Shown one piece after another: positions 1-8,975 of a DNA stretch of 64,000 nt; the first letter of the stretch is position 1; each line of letters starts with the position of its first letter. This DNA is from Candidatus Obscuribacterales bacterium (GTDB taxonomy: Bacteria > Cyanobacteriota > Vampirovibrionia > Obscuribacterales > Obscuribacteraceae): NCBI GenBank assembly GCA_020634035.1, contig JACKCM010000003.1, positions 620,001-684,000 of the forward strand, in the 5' to 3' direction. A model generated the notes under the pieces. The model was not told the origin of the DNA and ran no database searches. It saw nothing but the letters and a program-made list of their open reading frames with translations. The position numbers were made by a program, and so were the translations under genes.

Positions 1-2
1 AG

Positions 3-1478
3 GCCATGGTTATATCCGGTGGCGGCAAAGAGCCGACCATCATTGTCGGTGGAGGCGCTGTGGTGCTTCCGATGATTCAGCAAAAGGATATCCTCAGCCT
101 CGAGGTGATGCCGATCGAAGTGCGTTCCAACGCACCTATGATCACAAGAAACGGAGTCCCCATATTTGTTCAAGGTGTAGCTCAGATAAAGGTCAAAGGA
201 GACACAGTCTCCATCCAGACCGCCTCGGAGCAGTTCCTGGGCAAAGACGAAGCAGAAATTAGAATGGTAGCCCACGAAACCCTCATGGGTCATCTCCGGG
301 CAATCATGGGAACCATGACCGTAGAAGAGTTAATCGGCAATTTCGATTCTTTTGCTCAAAGAGTTGCCGACGTATCCGTCAAAGACCTTGCAAAAATGGG
401 TCTGACCGTAGTCTCCTTCACTATCAAAGAGATCTCGGATGATGTCGGATATCTAGAAGCTCTGGGTAAACAGCACACCGCCGAAGCCAAACGATCGGCT
501 GACATCGGTGTGGCCAACGCAGCCAGAGACACTCAAATAGCCCAAGCAGCAGCAACCCGGGACGCCCAAATCGCCCAGGCCAATGCCGCAGAGGAAGGCG
601 CCAAAGCCAAATTGATGGCTGACACCCGTGTCGCCGAAGCCTCGAAGGACTTCCAGGTCAAGCAAGCCATATATCAGTCTGAAGTTGCCGAGCAAAAAGC
701 ACAGTCGGACATGATGTATGACATCAGAAAAGCCAAATCCCAGCAGCAGCTAATCTCTGAGCAACAGCAGATCAAAATCGTTGAAGCTCAAAAAGAGGTC
801 GAGCTGCAGCAGGTAGAGGTTCAGAAGAGACAGGTCTCTCTGGAAGCCGACATCACCAAACCGGCCGAAGCCGAGCAGACCAGAATCAGGCTGCTTGCCC
901 AGGCTGAGCAGGACAAACGAAGAATCCTGGCAGAAGGTGATGCCCAGGCCGTAGAAGCCAAAGCCCGAGGCGACGCCAACTCCACCAAGTTGCGCGCTGA
1001 AGCAGACGCTGAAGCAGCCCGCCAGATGGGTCTTGCCCATGCGGAAGCCGAAAGAGCCAAGGGTCTCACCCAGGCGACCATCATCGCCGCCCGTGGTCAG
1101 GCAGAAGCCGAAGCCATGGCCAAGAAAGCGGAAGCCTATAAGCAGTACAACGATGCCGCCATGGCCAGCATGGTGATCGAGAAACTGCCCGAACTGGTAA
1201 GCGCCGCCGCCCAGCCTCTAAGCAAGATAGGCAACGTCACCCTGTTGTCTACCGGTGGAGAGACCAGCGGCATGGGTAAACTGACCTCGGATGTCATCAA
1301 CGTGGCAGCCCAGGGCATGACGATGGTAAAAGGTCTGACCGGAATCGATCTGGTCGAGACCATGCAGAAGGCCAAGCCTGACAATTCTAGAGCTGTTCAG
1401 ACTCATCAGTCTCAACCGCAACAGACCCTGCCCGCCCAGGCAGTTCAGGCGCCCCCTCGTCCACCTCAGAGAGGCTAA
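3..1478 (+). CDS. Flotillin-like SPFH/band 7 protein (5'-truncated by window edge)
   Basis: The reading frame is open to the window edge. The first visible ATG (6) falls inside the usual flotillin N-terminus (family proteins read roughly NEAxVxSGGG before this point), so the true start lies upstream. Visible residues 1-150 form the SPFH/band 7 domain. Residues about 155-375 are an Ala/Glu/Gln-rich coiled coil with AEA/AQA repeats typical of flotillins, and the last 30 residues are a Pro/Gln-rich tail. Flotillins are membrane-associated scaffolds that organise ordered lipid domains. The stop codon overlaps the next start (TAATG), so the two genes are probably translationally coupled. Confidence 0.85.
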   Translation, partial: AMVISGGGKEPTIIVGGGAVVLPMIQQKDILSLEVMPIEVRSNAPMITRNGVPIFVQGVAQIKVKGDTVSIQTASEQFLGKDEAEIRMVAHETLMGHLRAIMGTMTVEELIGNFDSFAQRVADVSVKDLAKMGLTVVSFTIKEISDDVGYLEALGKQHTAEAKRSADIGVANAARDTQIAQAAATRDAQIAQANAAEEGAKAKLMADTRVAEASKDFQVKQAIYQSEVAEQKAQSDMMYDIRKAKSQQQLISEQQQIKIVEAQKEVELQQVEVQKRQVSLEADITKPAEAEQTRIRLLAQAEQDKRRILAEGDAQAVEAKARGDANSTKLRAEADAEAARQMGLAHAEAERAKGLTQATIIAARGQAEAEAMAKKAEAYKQYNDAAMASMVIEKLPELVSAAAQPLSKIGNVTLLSTGGETSGMGKLTSDVINVAAQGMTMVKGLTGIDLVETMQKAKPDNSRAVQTHQSQPQQTLPAQAVQAPPRPPQRG

Positions 1479-2047
1479 TGACCAGTAAGCGACGAATAAT
1501 CGCAATAGGTGCAAGCGGAGTCGGAAAAACCACTTTAGTGGGGTCTCTGGCTCCGCTCCTCTCTTTAAATATCATCCCTGAGCTAGGCCGCAAGCTCTGC
1601 CACGACATGGGCTTTGAGCGCATCGGCGAGATTCCGGATCAAGAGGGTTTCAAGCGCCGGGTGCTTGAAGCCCAGATAGAAGAAGAAGAACGCCTGGGCA
1701 GCTTCCTGTCAGATCGCTCCACCATCGATTGCTGGGTGCTATGGCAGCGCTGGAATATCTGTCAGGCCATGACCTATGACACCGAAGCCTATTATGAAAA
1801 AGCGCGCAAGCAATCCGAGCGCTACAGCCATATAATTTATATCCCCCCGATGTTCGAAGCAGAGGAAGACGGCTTCCGCTGGACCGACAAAGATTACCAG
1901 AGCCAAATCGACAGACTGGTGAGGATGACTCTATACGAATGGGACCTTCTGGACAGGACCTACGAAGTCAAGTCCGACAACAAAGAAGAGCGCCTGGAGG
2001 AGATCAAAAACTGGCTGGAAACAAACGAGCACGCCATCAAAAGCTGA
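1478..2047 (+). CDS. P-loop ATPase/kinase-like protein (AAA_28/NadR-like)
   Basis: A 189-residue single-domain protein with a Walker A motif at residues 11-18 (GASGVGKT). It is followed by a kinase-like layout with an acidic helical middle (EEEERLGSFLSDRST) and an R-rich lid region. The family resembles AAA_28/NadR-type nucleotide-binding proteins, often small-molecule kinases; the substrate cannot be read from sequence. Its ATG shares one base with the flotillin stop, so it is the second gene of that operon and may act with the membrane scaffold (inference). Confidence 0.65.
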   Translation: MTSKRRIIAIGASGVGKTTLVGSLAPLLSLNIIPELGRKLCHDMGFERIGEIPDQEGFKRRVLEAQIEEEERLGSFLSDRSTIDCWVLWQRWNICQAMTYDTEAYYEKARKQSERYSHIIYIPPMFEAEEDGFRWTDKDYQSQIDRLVRMTLYEWDLLDRTYEVKSDNKEERLEEIKNWLETNEHAIKS

Positions 2048-2991
2048 CCGGTCTTCCGACCGTTGCAATATTGCAAGTACTTATTCTCGCGCTCTTCCTG
2101 ACCCTCTTCCCGGGCTGCAAACGGACCCAGACCACCCCGACACCCAGTCAGAGCCAGAGCGACAAAGTCCCCAGATTAGTCTCTTTCGCCCCTTCCAATA
2201 CCGAGCTTATTTATTCAGTAGGAGCCGAAGATTGCTTGATAGCAGTCTCCACCAACTGCAAATATCCAGCCGCGGCTCTAAAGAAGCCCAGAGCCGGCAG
2301 CTTTCTGAATGCAAAATTCGAAAAGCTGACCGCCATGAAACCGGACCTTGCTTTATTAGTATCCGGACAGGAGGGCCTGGCCACCCAGTTGGATAAGTTT
2401 TCAATCCGCAATCAGATCTTGCCTAATAAAAAACTGGCCGATATCTCGAGCAATTTGAACATACTCGGAAAAATTTGCCGAAAAGAGAATAGGGCCAGTC
2501 AGATCAGCGCCGATTTCGATAAAGCTCTGCTAGATTTTCAGACTATCCTGAGCGGCTGTCCGCAACAGAAGATTCTTTTTTGTGTCTGGACCGACCCGTC
2601 TATCTGTGTGGGTGGAGAGAGCTTTCTCGATGATGTCATCACCGCCTGTGGTGCCATAAATACAACCGCCGAATTCAAGAGCAGCTATCCCAAGCTCACA
2701 GCCGAAAAAATCATTTCGACCAAGCCCGATCTTCTGGTCCTTCCCCATGAAGTGGAGCTGAACCAGGCAGATATTCTGAGCCGCCCTCCCTGGTCCAGCT
2801 TAAACGCCGTTAAGTCCGGCAGGGTCATTTATCTGCCGGAGGCTAAATCCGACCATCTTTCAAGACCGACCCTCCGTATTTTGACCGGTTTACACTGGCT
2901 GGCGACCAGGCTTCATCCTGACAAATCCGCCGCCCTGGATAGATGGCTAAAATCAAATGATTATTTGATCTTAAGTAGAGATAAGCACTGA
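1939..2991 (+). CDS. Periplasmic binding lipoprotein, BtuF-like (cobalamin/siderophore type)
   Basis: A substrate-binding protein of the helical-backbone class (BtuF/FhuD type). The block APSNTELIYSVGAEDCLIAVS is the family's N-terminal signature. A hydrophobic stretch ending in LFPGC is a lipobox, so the mature protein should be a lipoprotein. The start is uncertain. ATG 1939 lies deep in the upstream gene and makes an overlong leader (Cys60). TTG 2071 makes a short leader with no positive charge. CTG 2011 gives a good basic n-region (NKRARHQK) and is preceded by GGAGGAGA. No permease or ATPase partner lies beside it, so the ligand (vitamin B12, corrinoid or iron complex) is inference. Confidence 0.7.
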   Translation: MGPSGQDLRSQVRQQRRAPGGDQKLAGNKRARHQKLTGLPTVAILQVLILALFLTLFPGCKRTQTTPTPSQSQSDKVPRLVSFAPSNTELIYSVGAEDCLIAVSTNCKYPAAALKKPRAGSFLNAKFEKLTAMKPDLALLVSGQEGLATQLDKFSIRNQILPNKKLADISSNLNILGKICRKENRASQISADFDKALLDFQTILSGCPQQKILFCVWTDPSICVGGESFLDDVITACGAINTTAEFKSSYPKLTAEKIISTKPDLLVLPHEVELNQADILSRPPWSSLNAVKSGRVIYLPEAKSDHLSRPTLRILTGLHWLATRLHPDKSAALDRWLKSNDYLILSRDKH

Positions 2992-3096
2992 GAGGTATCC
3001 AGAATCGGCCTTCCGGCTGACTACAGCCTGGATTTATTAGAGCTACAATTTGTTTAGCAGACTGTACCTATAGAGATTGTCCTAAAAACAAGTCGA

Positions 3097-3102
3097 TATA
3101 AT
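3097..3102 (+). promoter_or_regulatory. Candidate -10 element of the hemACD operon
   Basis: A perfect TATAAT hexamer in the gap before hemA, about 70 bases ahead of the chosen ATG. No convincing -35 at the standard spacing was found. It would start transcription near 3109, which makes the upstream in-frame TTG (3116) an unlikely translation start. Confidence 0.4.
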
Positions 3103-3169
3103 CTCAGAAGCGTAATTGCTGGCATTACTCAATGCCTCTGCTTGGTACCCCAAACTGGTCGGATTCTCC

Positions 3170-4564
3170 ATGAGTCACCTCGTTGTATGTGGACTTAATT
3201 ACCACTCAACTCCCATAGCAATCAGAGAAAGATTTGTCATTCCTGAATCGTGTATTGCGCACGCTCTGGAAGCCCTGACCCGATTCCCCAATCTTAAAGA
3301 AGCAGCCATCTTGTCAACCTGTAACCGCACGGAAGTATATGCGGTGGTAGACGATATCAAAGCCGGGCTGCGCGAAATCGAAGCCTTTTTCAAATCGGCC
3401 CAATCCATAGAAGACCACAGCGCCCTGAGCCCCAATTTCAGGCTATTGCGCGAAGACGTCGCTTTGCATCTTATGAGAGTCGCCTCCGGTCTAGATAGCC
3501 TCATCCTCGGCGAAGGGCAGATCATGTACCAGGTCAAAGCTGCCCATCAAGCAGCACTCACCGCCAAGACCGCCGGACCTATATTAGATCACCTTTTCAA
3601 GCTGGCCCTGCAAGCAGGCAAACGAGTCCGTTCCGAAACCACCCTGGGCAGAAGATCGGTTTCGATCAGCTCAGCGGCAGTGGAAATGGCCAGAGAGCAC
3701 TTCGGAAGCCTGAAAGACAAAACTGTCACCGTGGTCGGTGCCGGCAAGATGTCCCAGATCTGCCTCAAATATCTATCGAGCACAAAATCCGAAGCCAGAG
3801 TGCACTGGCTGAATCGCTCAAAAGAGAGCATCGAGAACTTCCTGAGCTGCAAAGAAAAACCCTGCGAGCGTGTGGATACGAGCCATTCGTTCGAAGACCG
3901 GCATAAAATCGCCGCCTGCTCCGACCTGGTTATCGTCGCCACTGCCTCTCCCGATTTTCTCTTTACTAAAGCCGATTTAGAAACTGCCCGAAAGACTGAA
4001 GCTGATGCGAAAAGCAATAGCCTGATCATAGATATTTCGGTCCCGCGCAATGTCGAACCGGCCGCCGGAGAGCTTACTGGAATCAGCCTCAAACATTCTG
4101 ATGACCTCAAAGAGATAGTCAGCAAGAACCTGAAAGAAAGAGAGAGCCTGGTCGACGAAGCCGAGAAGATTCTCTATGAAACCCTAGAAGAGTTCCACGC
4201 CTGGCATCGTTCTCGTTTAGTCGTGCCCACCATCGCCGGTCTGAGAGAGAAAATCGAAGCGATAAGAATTGAGCAGATGAGCAAGAGCATCCTCACCGCG
4301 GGTAAAGGCGGATGCGCCATGCACCAGGAGACTGCCGGCATGGACATGGAAGGAATCAGCCGCGCCATCGTCAATCAAATACTTCATCATCCGACGGTAC
4401 AGCTCAAAGCAACCCAGGACTACGAAGTCCTCAAGCAACAGGCAGAAGCGCTTCGCACCCTGTTCAATCTAGATCCCCTCGAAGAATCCAAGCCTGGAAA
4501 AAAAGCCCGCAGAGATAATCTGAACAGATCATCATCGGCGGCCAGGCCCCTGGCTTGCCATTAA
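3170..4564 (+). CDS. hemA: Glutamyl-tRNA reductase
   Basis: First committed step of the C5 haem pathway: NADPH-dependent reduction of glutamyl-tRNA(Glu) to glutamate-1-semialdehyde. The N-terminal signature is clear, with catalytic Cys51 in STCNRTEVY, the conserved VASGLDSLILGEGQ block, a Rossmann GAGKM motif near residue 195 and a C-terminal helical dimerisation domain. The frame also opens at TTG 3116, but ATG 3170 (MSHLVVCGLNY) matches the family N-terminus. Length, 464 residues, is normal, with a short basic, Ser-rich tail. It heads the hemA-hemC-hemD operon. The C5 route fits a cyanobacterial-phylum origin. Confidence 0.96.
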   Translation: MSHLVVCGLNYHSTPIAIRERFVIPESCIAHALEALTRFPNLKEAAILSTCNRTEVYAVVDDIKAGLREIEAFFKSAQSIEDHSALSPNFRLLREDVALHLMRVASGLDSLILGEGQIMYQVKAAHQAALTAKTAGPILDHLFKLALQAGKRVRSETTLGRRSVSISSAAVEMAREHFGSLKDKTVTVVGAGKMSQICLKYLSSTKSEARVHWLNRSKESIENFLSCKEKPCERVDTSHSFEDRHKIAACSDLVIVATASPDFLFTKADLETARKTEADAKSNSLIIDISVPRNVEPAAGELTGISLKHSDDLKEIVSKNLKERESLVDEAEKILYETLEEFHAWHRSRLVVPTIAGLREKIEAIRIEQMSKSILTAGKGGCAMHQETAGMDMEGISRAIVNQILHHPTVQLKATQDYEVLKQQAEALRTLFNLDPLEESKPGKKARRDNLNRSSSAARPLACH

Positions 4565-4568
4565 GAGC

Positions 4569-5522
4569 ATGTCGGTCAGAATCGGAACGCGCGCCAGCAA
4601 ACTAGCCCTGATGCAAACGGAGCTGGTGGCAGGTCGCCTGCACGACATCGACCCGAAGCTGGATGTGGAAGTGGTTAAGATCACCACCGGCGGTGATAAA
4701 AATCGCTCCGTTCCGATAGTAAATCTGGGCGGCACCGGAGTATTCGTCAAAGAGCTTGAAGACGCCCTGTTAAACAAAGAGGTCGATCTGGTCGTCCATT
4801 CGCTCAAGGACATGCCCACCGAAAGCCACGAAAGTTTGACCATAGTCGCGGTTCTCAACAGAGAAGACCCCAGGGATGTTCTGGTCAGCCGAGACAATCG
4901 CCAGCTGCATGAACTGGCCCCGGGCAGCAAAGTAGCGACCTCGAGCCGACGCAGGCTCGCCCAGCTCAAGGCTCTACGCAGCGATCTAGAATTCATCGAC
5001 ATCCGGGGCAACGTGCCAACCAGGGTCGAAAAGATGGACGCCGGTGCCGCCGATGCTATTGTGCTTGCTTCCGCCGGACTGACCAGGCTGGGAATGGCAG
5101 ATAGAATCACGCACTATTTCGAAGAGAACGAATGTACGGCTGCTGCAGGTCAGGGAGCCCTGGCTGTGCAATGCCGCGCCGATGATCAAAAACTGTTCGA
5201 GACCCTCAGTCAATTAGATGAGCCGGCGGTGCGCAAAGAGATAAGCGCCGAAAGAGCATTTCTGAAAGTACTGGGAGGCGGATGCTCGGTGCCTATAGGC
5301 GCCCGGGCCAGATTAGAAGCGGACGATACTCTAACCCTGACAGGATGCGTAGCCGCTCTAGACGGCTCTCATATCGTCAGAGAGACTCTCTCTCTCAAAG
5401 GCGGCCAAATGGACGCTGAAGCCCTGGGAAGGGAACTGGCGGAGCTTATTCTGGCGACGCCCGCCCGGCAGATTTTAGAAAAGCTCAAGCTGAGTGACCC
5501 TAACAAAGTATCGCCTCCATAA
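4569..5522 (+). CDS. hemC: Hydroxymethylbilane synthase (porphobilinogen deaminase)
   Basis: Joins four porphobilinogen units into hydroxymethylbilane. It begins with the family signature IGTRASKLALMQ, carries catalytic Asp81 in HSLKDMPT, the SSRRRLAQL substrate-binding block, and Cys239 in GGGCSVPIGA, which anchors the dipyrromethane cofactor. Length of 317 residues is typical. It starts 4 bases after hemA ends, so the two are co-transcribed. Confidence 0.97.
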   Translation: MSVRIGTRASKLALMQTELVAGRLHDIDPKLDVEVVKITTGGDKNRSVPIVNLGGTGVFVKELEDALLNKEVDLVVHSLKDMPTESHESLTIVAVLNREDPRDVLVSRDNRQLHELAPGSKVATSSRRRLAQLKALRSDLEFIDIRGNVPTRVEKMDAGAADAIVLASAGLTRLGMADRITHYFEENECTAAAGQGALAVQCRADDQKLFETLSQLDEPAVRKEISAERAFLKVLGGGCSVPIGARARLEADDTLTLTGCVAALDGSHIVRETLSLKGGQMDAEALGRELAELILATPARQILEKLKLSDPNKVSPP

Positions 5523-5544
5523 CTTTCTTAAACCGGAGCTCGCC

Positions 5545-6393
5545 ATGCATTTAACCGGCCAGAGAATATTGATAACCCGAGCCACCAGTCAGGCCGACAG
5601 CTTCAAACTCGCCCTGGAAGCGGCCGGTGCACAACCGATTCTGATTCCGGTAATCGAAATAAAAGAACCTTCTTCCTGGGAGCCCTTTGACAAAGCCCTT
5701 GCCCAACTATCTGAGTATGACTGGGTTATTTTCGCCTCGACCAATGCTGTCCGCTCTTTTATCGAGAGAATGGATAAGACGAAAGTACCAAAAGAGAATC
5801 TGTCCAATATAAAGATAGGCGCCATAGGCGAAGCCACCGCCGCTATTTTGCAAGAGCATTCTATTACTGTCGATTTCAGCCCGGACAAATTCGTGGCCGA
5901 GAATTTTATAGAGCAGTTTCCTGAAAGCGATAATATGCATGACCTCAAGATCTTGTGGCCGCGCACCAATGTAGGCAGGACACTAATAGCCGATGAGTTC
6001 ACCGCTTCTGGTGCCATTGTAGATACGATAGAAGCCTATCGGACCGATCTGCCGGACAGTAAAGATGCGCTTGCCACGAGACTCTTCGACCTCTGCAATG
6101 AAAAGAACCTGGATCTTGTCACCTTCGCTTCTTCCCAGACAGTGAAGAACTTTCATCAACTGCTGAAACAGGGCCTGGTAAATTATGCCGGCTCTAAAGG
6201 CTACATAGTAAACCATGAGTCAGACGCTCTTGAAGCGGCTGCATCGAACTTACTAAATGGTATCGCCATCGCCACCATAGGTCCGGTCACCGCTAAAACT
6301 GCCAGACAATACTATAAAACCGTTCAGATAGAAGCCGACACCCATACCATGGACGGTCTCTTGAAGGCAATAGAGCGTTATTACGAGATTTAG
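5545..6393 (+). CDS. hemD: Uroporphyrinogen-III synthase
   Basis: Closes and inverts ring D of hydroxymethylbilane to make uroporphyrinogen III. Residues 1-10 (MHLTGQRILI) begin the first HemD subdomain; later blocks include DWVIFASTNAVRSF and LVTFASSQTVKNF, the two conserved family signatures. The frame is open from 5494, inside hemC, but ATG 5545 is preceded by GGAG at the right distance and gives the normal N-terminus. It follows hemC by 22 bases. Its last codons overlap the 3' end of the convergent kinase gene by 4 bases. Confidence 0.93.
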   Translation: MHLTGQRILITRATSQADSFKLALEAAGAQPILIPVIEIKEPSSWEPFDKALAQLSEYDWVIFASTNAVRSFIERMDKTKVPKENLSNIKIGAIGEATAAILQEHSITVDFSPDKFVAENFIEQFPESDNMHDLKILWPRTNVGRTLIADEFTASGAIVDTIEAYRTDLPDSKDALATRLFDLCNEKNLDLVTFASSQTVKNFHQLLKQGLVNYAGSKGYIVNHESDALEAAASNLLNGIAIATIGPVTAKTARQYYKTVQIEADTHTMDGLLKAIERYYEI

Positions 6394-8339
6394 CGATCTT
6401 TCTCTTGCAGCTTCATGCCGGGCATTTTCTCGACCCGGGCAAGGTCCTGACGGGTTATCAGCGGATTATCTCTTATTTGCAATCGCTCCAGATATTTGAG
6501 CTTTAATAAAATATCCACATCTGACGAGTTCATCCCTCGTTTATTCAAATTCAAAACCCGGATAGCAGGATATTTATTGAGCACCAGCAGTTCGCTGGTG
6601 GGGATTTTGGTCGAAGACAGATTCAAGGCAACCACCTTTGGTGCTTTCAGCAAGGCTTCTAGACTGGCTCCGGTAACCTGCATGTTGCGAGAGAGATCGA
6701 AAGAGCGCACATACTTCAAGCCGGAGACTTTCTCAAGACCCGGATCCGGAGAAGGAAAACATCTTAATCCGAGACTGGAAAGTTCTTTGTTCTCGTTACA
6801 GAAAGAGACGATCTCGTCCATAGGAATCTGCCTGTTTCCGAGGTGAAAATCGCGCAAATTCTTAAGCGGCAGAAGTCTCTTTAGGGCACCAGATTTAATA
6901 CCGTGATTCAAAGAGATATCCAGGTTAAAAAGTTGCTTCGCCTTAGCAATCGCGTCTAAATGAGCATCTTCAAGGTTCATATTTGCCACTTCAAGCTTCC
7001 CTAGATAAGGAAGCTTGGCTACCTCGGACAAACCGGTGGGACTTATGCCCGGATTATAATTAATCTTGAGTTCTTGAATCTCTTTGCAGTCTCCGATGTA
7101 TTTCATCGCTTCATCATTCAGGTTGGAGTTCTCCGCAGAAAGAATCACCAGACCTTTCAGACTGGGCAGAGTCGCCAGGACTTCCTCCGACAACTCCCTG
7201 GAATCAAGCCGCAAAGACTTGTCTGCGCCCAACAGGTCCTTCAAGTCTTGTGGCTTTACATCAGGCTCAATAGCATCTTTCAACTCAGACACATAACCTT
7301 CGGTAAACACCTTTCTCTGAGTGGGAGTAGGTTTCTCTGCCTTATTAAAAAGCGCGTTCCAGGCACCGAACAAAACAATCACGCCAATAAGCGCTGGCAC
7401 CATCAGCAGTGCAGGATGTATTCGCCTGGTTGAAATAGAATCGGCAACTGCTTCGGTCTCAGCCTCAACCAATACATCTTCCGGGGTTACCGCCTCTTTC
7501 ACCCTGGCAAGCGCCGCCCTCAAGCTGCTAACATCTTGAAAGCGTAATTCGGGATTTTTGGCAAGACACTTTTGTATGAGCTCGTCTATCTCCGGCGGCA
7601 GATCCGGATCGAGCTCTAAAAGAGAGCGGGGAATTTTTTTGAGATGACTGTCCATAGTTTCTAAGGCATCCTTACCGGCAAAAGGCACCGCCCCGGTCAG
7701 GACCTTGTATGCAAGACAGCCGAAGCTATAAATGTCGGAGCGAGCGTCGGTATCGGCTCCCCGAATCTGCTCCGGACTCATGTAATACGGGCTGCCTAGT
7801 ATAAGCCCGGTGCGGGTCAAAGAAAGCTCTTCATCGCTCAAATTTTTTGCCAGACCGAAATCTACCAGCCTTACCTGAACCGGTTCGGAATCGCTGAGCA
7901 TCACATTCGATGGCTTGATATCACGGTGAAGCACGCCTGCTTTATGAGCATGCTCAAGACCGGCAAGCAGTTGATCGGCCACCTCGAAAAATTCTGCCAG
8001 AGAAAGAGCGGCCCTCTCTTTGGTCAACTCATCGAGAGACTTGCCCCTGACCACCTCCATAGTCAGGTAGAAATTGCCCTCATCAGCCTGGGCAAAATCA
8101 TAAACTTCGAGGATATTAGCGTGCTTGAGCCGCGCCACTGCCACAGCCTCCTGCCGGAAGCGTAATATCTGAGCCTCGGAAATCTCCGAGTGCAACACCT
8201 TTACAGCCACTTCTTTGTCCAGAACCAGATCTCTGGCTAGATAGACCTCACCCATGCCACCTTTGCCAAGCAAAGAGATTAGATTGAAGCGCTGTTTGTT
8301 GAATAGCCTGGGCAAAGGTAGGGGATGGGAAGGCTCCAT
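6390..8339 (-). CDS. Hanks-type Ser/Thr protein kinase with membrane anchor and leucine-rich-repeat tail
   Basis: A 649-residue receptor-like kinase. Residues 18-280 are a complete kinase domain: glycine loop GKGGMG at 25-30, Lys47, HRDIKPSN with catalytic Asp140, DFG Asp160 and the activation-loop GSPYYMSPEQ. One membrane helix lies at about 308-331. The outer part (about 370-649) has repeated leucine patterns (for example LKGLVILSAENSNL, FNLDISLNHGI, VVALNLSSTKI) that fit leucine-rich repeats. The layout resembles bacterial PknB-like kinases in which the extracytoplasmic part senses a ligand. It is convergent with hemD. Confidence 0.9.
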   Translation of the reverse strand: MEPSHPLPLPRLFNKQRFNLISLLGKGGMGEVYLARDLVLDKEVAVKVLHSEISEAQILRFRQEAVAVARLKHANILEVYDFAQADEGNFYLTMEVVRGKSLDELTKERAALSLAEFFEVADQLLAGLEHAHKAGVLHRDIKPSNVMLSDSEPVQVRLVDFGLAKNLSDEELSLTRTGLILGSPYYMSPEQIRGADTDARSDIYSFGCLAYKVLTGAVPFAGKDALETMDSHLKKIPRSLLELDPDLPPEIDELIQKCLAKNPELRFQDVSSLRAALARVKEAVTPEDVLVEAETEAVADSISTRRIHPALLMVPALIGVIVLFGAWNALFNKAEKPTPTQRKVFTEGYVSELKDAIEPDVKPQDLKDLLGADKSLRLDSRELSEEVLATLPSLKGLVILSAENSNLNDEAMKYIGDCKEIQELKINYNPGISPTGLSEVAKLPYLGKLEVANMNLEDAHLDAIAKAKQLFNLDISLNHGIKSGALKRLLPLKNLRDFHLGNRQIPMDEIVSFCNENKELSSLGLRCFPSPDPGLEKVSGLKYVRSFDLSRNMQVTGASLEALLKAPKVVALNLSSTKIPTSELLVLNKYPAIRVLNLNKRGMNSSDVDILLKLKYLERLQIRDNPLITRQDLARVEKMPGMKLQEKDR

Positions 8340-8561
8340 TTCACTTGACCTGTATCTGCTACCGAAAGAGACGCCCGATAAAATTCTAGGACCACTGTCA
8401 TGATTATCACAGATAAAAGCTATTGGAAGATACGAAAGCCTGGAATGGGCTTATTTAGGAATTTCTATTCCGGGGGGAGGTCGGTCCTGCTAGAGTATTG
8501 GGTAGGATAAAAACAACGGACCAGAAACTATGGGCCGACCGAATACGCTGAGGATTGTCAG

Positions 8562-8915
8562 GTGGCAAAGATTCTTCTTGTAGAAGACGATTTTGTACTA
8601 GCGAACACGCTCCTCGATTGGCTTGAATACAAAGGTCACGAGATCGAACATATCGCCGACGGGAACAAAGCAGCCGAAAAACTGAATGACTCCGATTTCG
8701 AAATTATCGTCCTGGATTGGAATCTGCCCGGCATCAACGGCATCGATCTTTGCAAGCTCTACCGCGACAAAGGGGGCGTCCTGCCTGTGCTAATGCTGAC
8801 AGGTCGGCATGGCTCCACCGAAGCCAGCCAGTGCAAAGAAGCCGGCGCTAATAAATATCTGCCCAAGCCATTTCAGCTCGAAGAGCTGACCAGGGAGCTG
8901 GAAGCCTTACTTTAG
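8562..8915 (+). CDS. Single-domain response regulator (CheY-like receiver)
   Basis: A 117-residue stand-alone receiver. Acid pocket Asp9/Asp10, phospho-acceptor Asp52 (VLDWNLPG), Thr80 and Lys102 (LPKPF) are all present, so it should be phosphorylated normally. The start is GTG with TGAGGA seven bases upstream. The next gene, 60 bases downstream, carries an Hpt domain and two receivers, so the two likely share a phosphorelay. Confidence 0.92.
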   Translation: MAKILLVEDDFVLANTLLDWLEYKGHEIEHIADGNKAAEKLNDSDFEIIVLDWNLPGINGIDLCKLYRDKGGVLPVLMLTGRHGSTEASQCKEAGANKYLPKPFQLEELTRELEALL

Positions 8916-8975
8916 TAGACGCAAAAAACGAGGAACAGGACAACGACTCAGGAAGCTCAAGGATTTACCAACAAG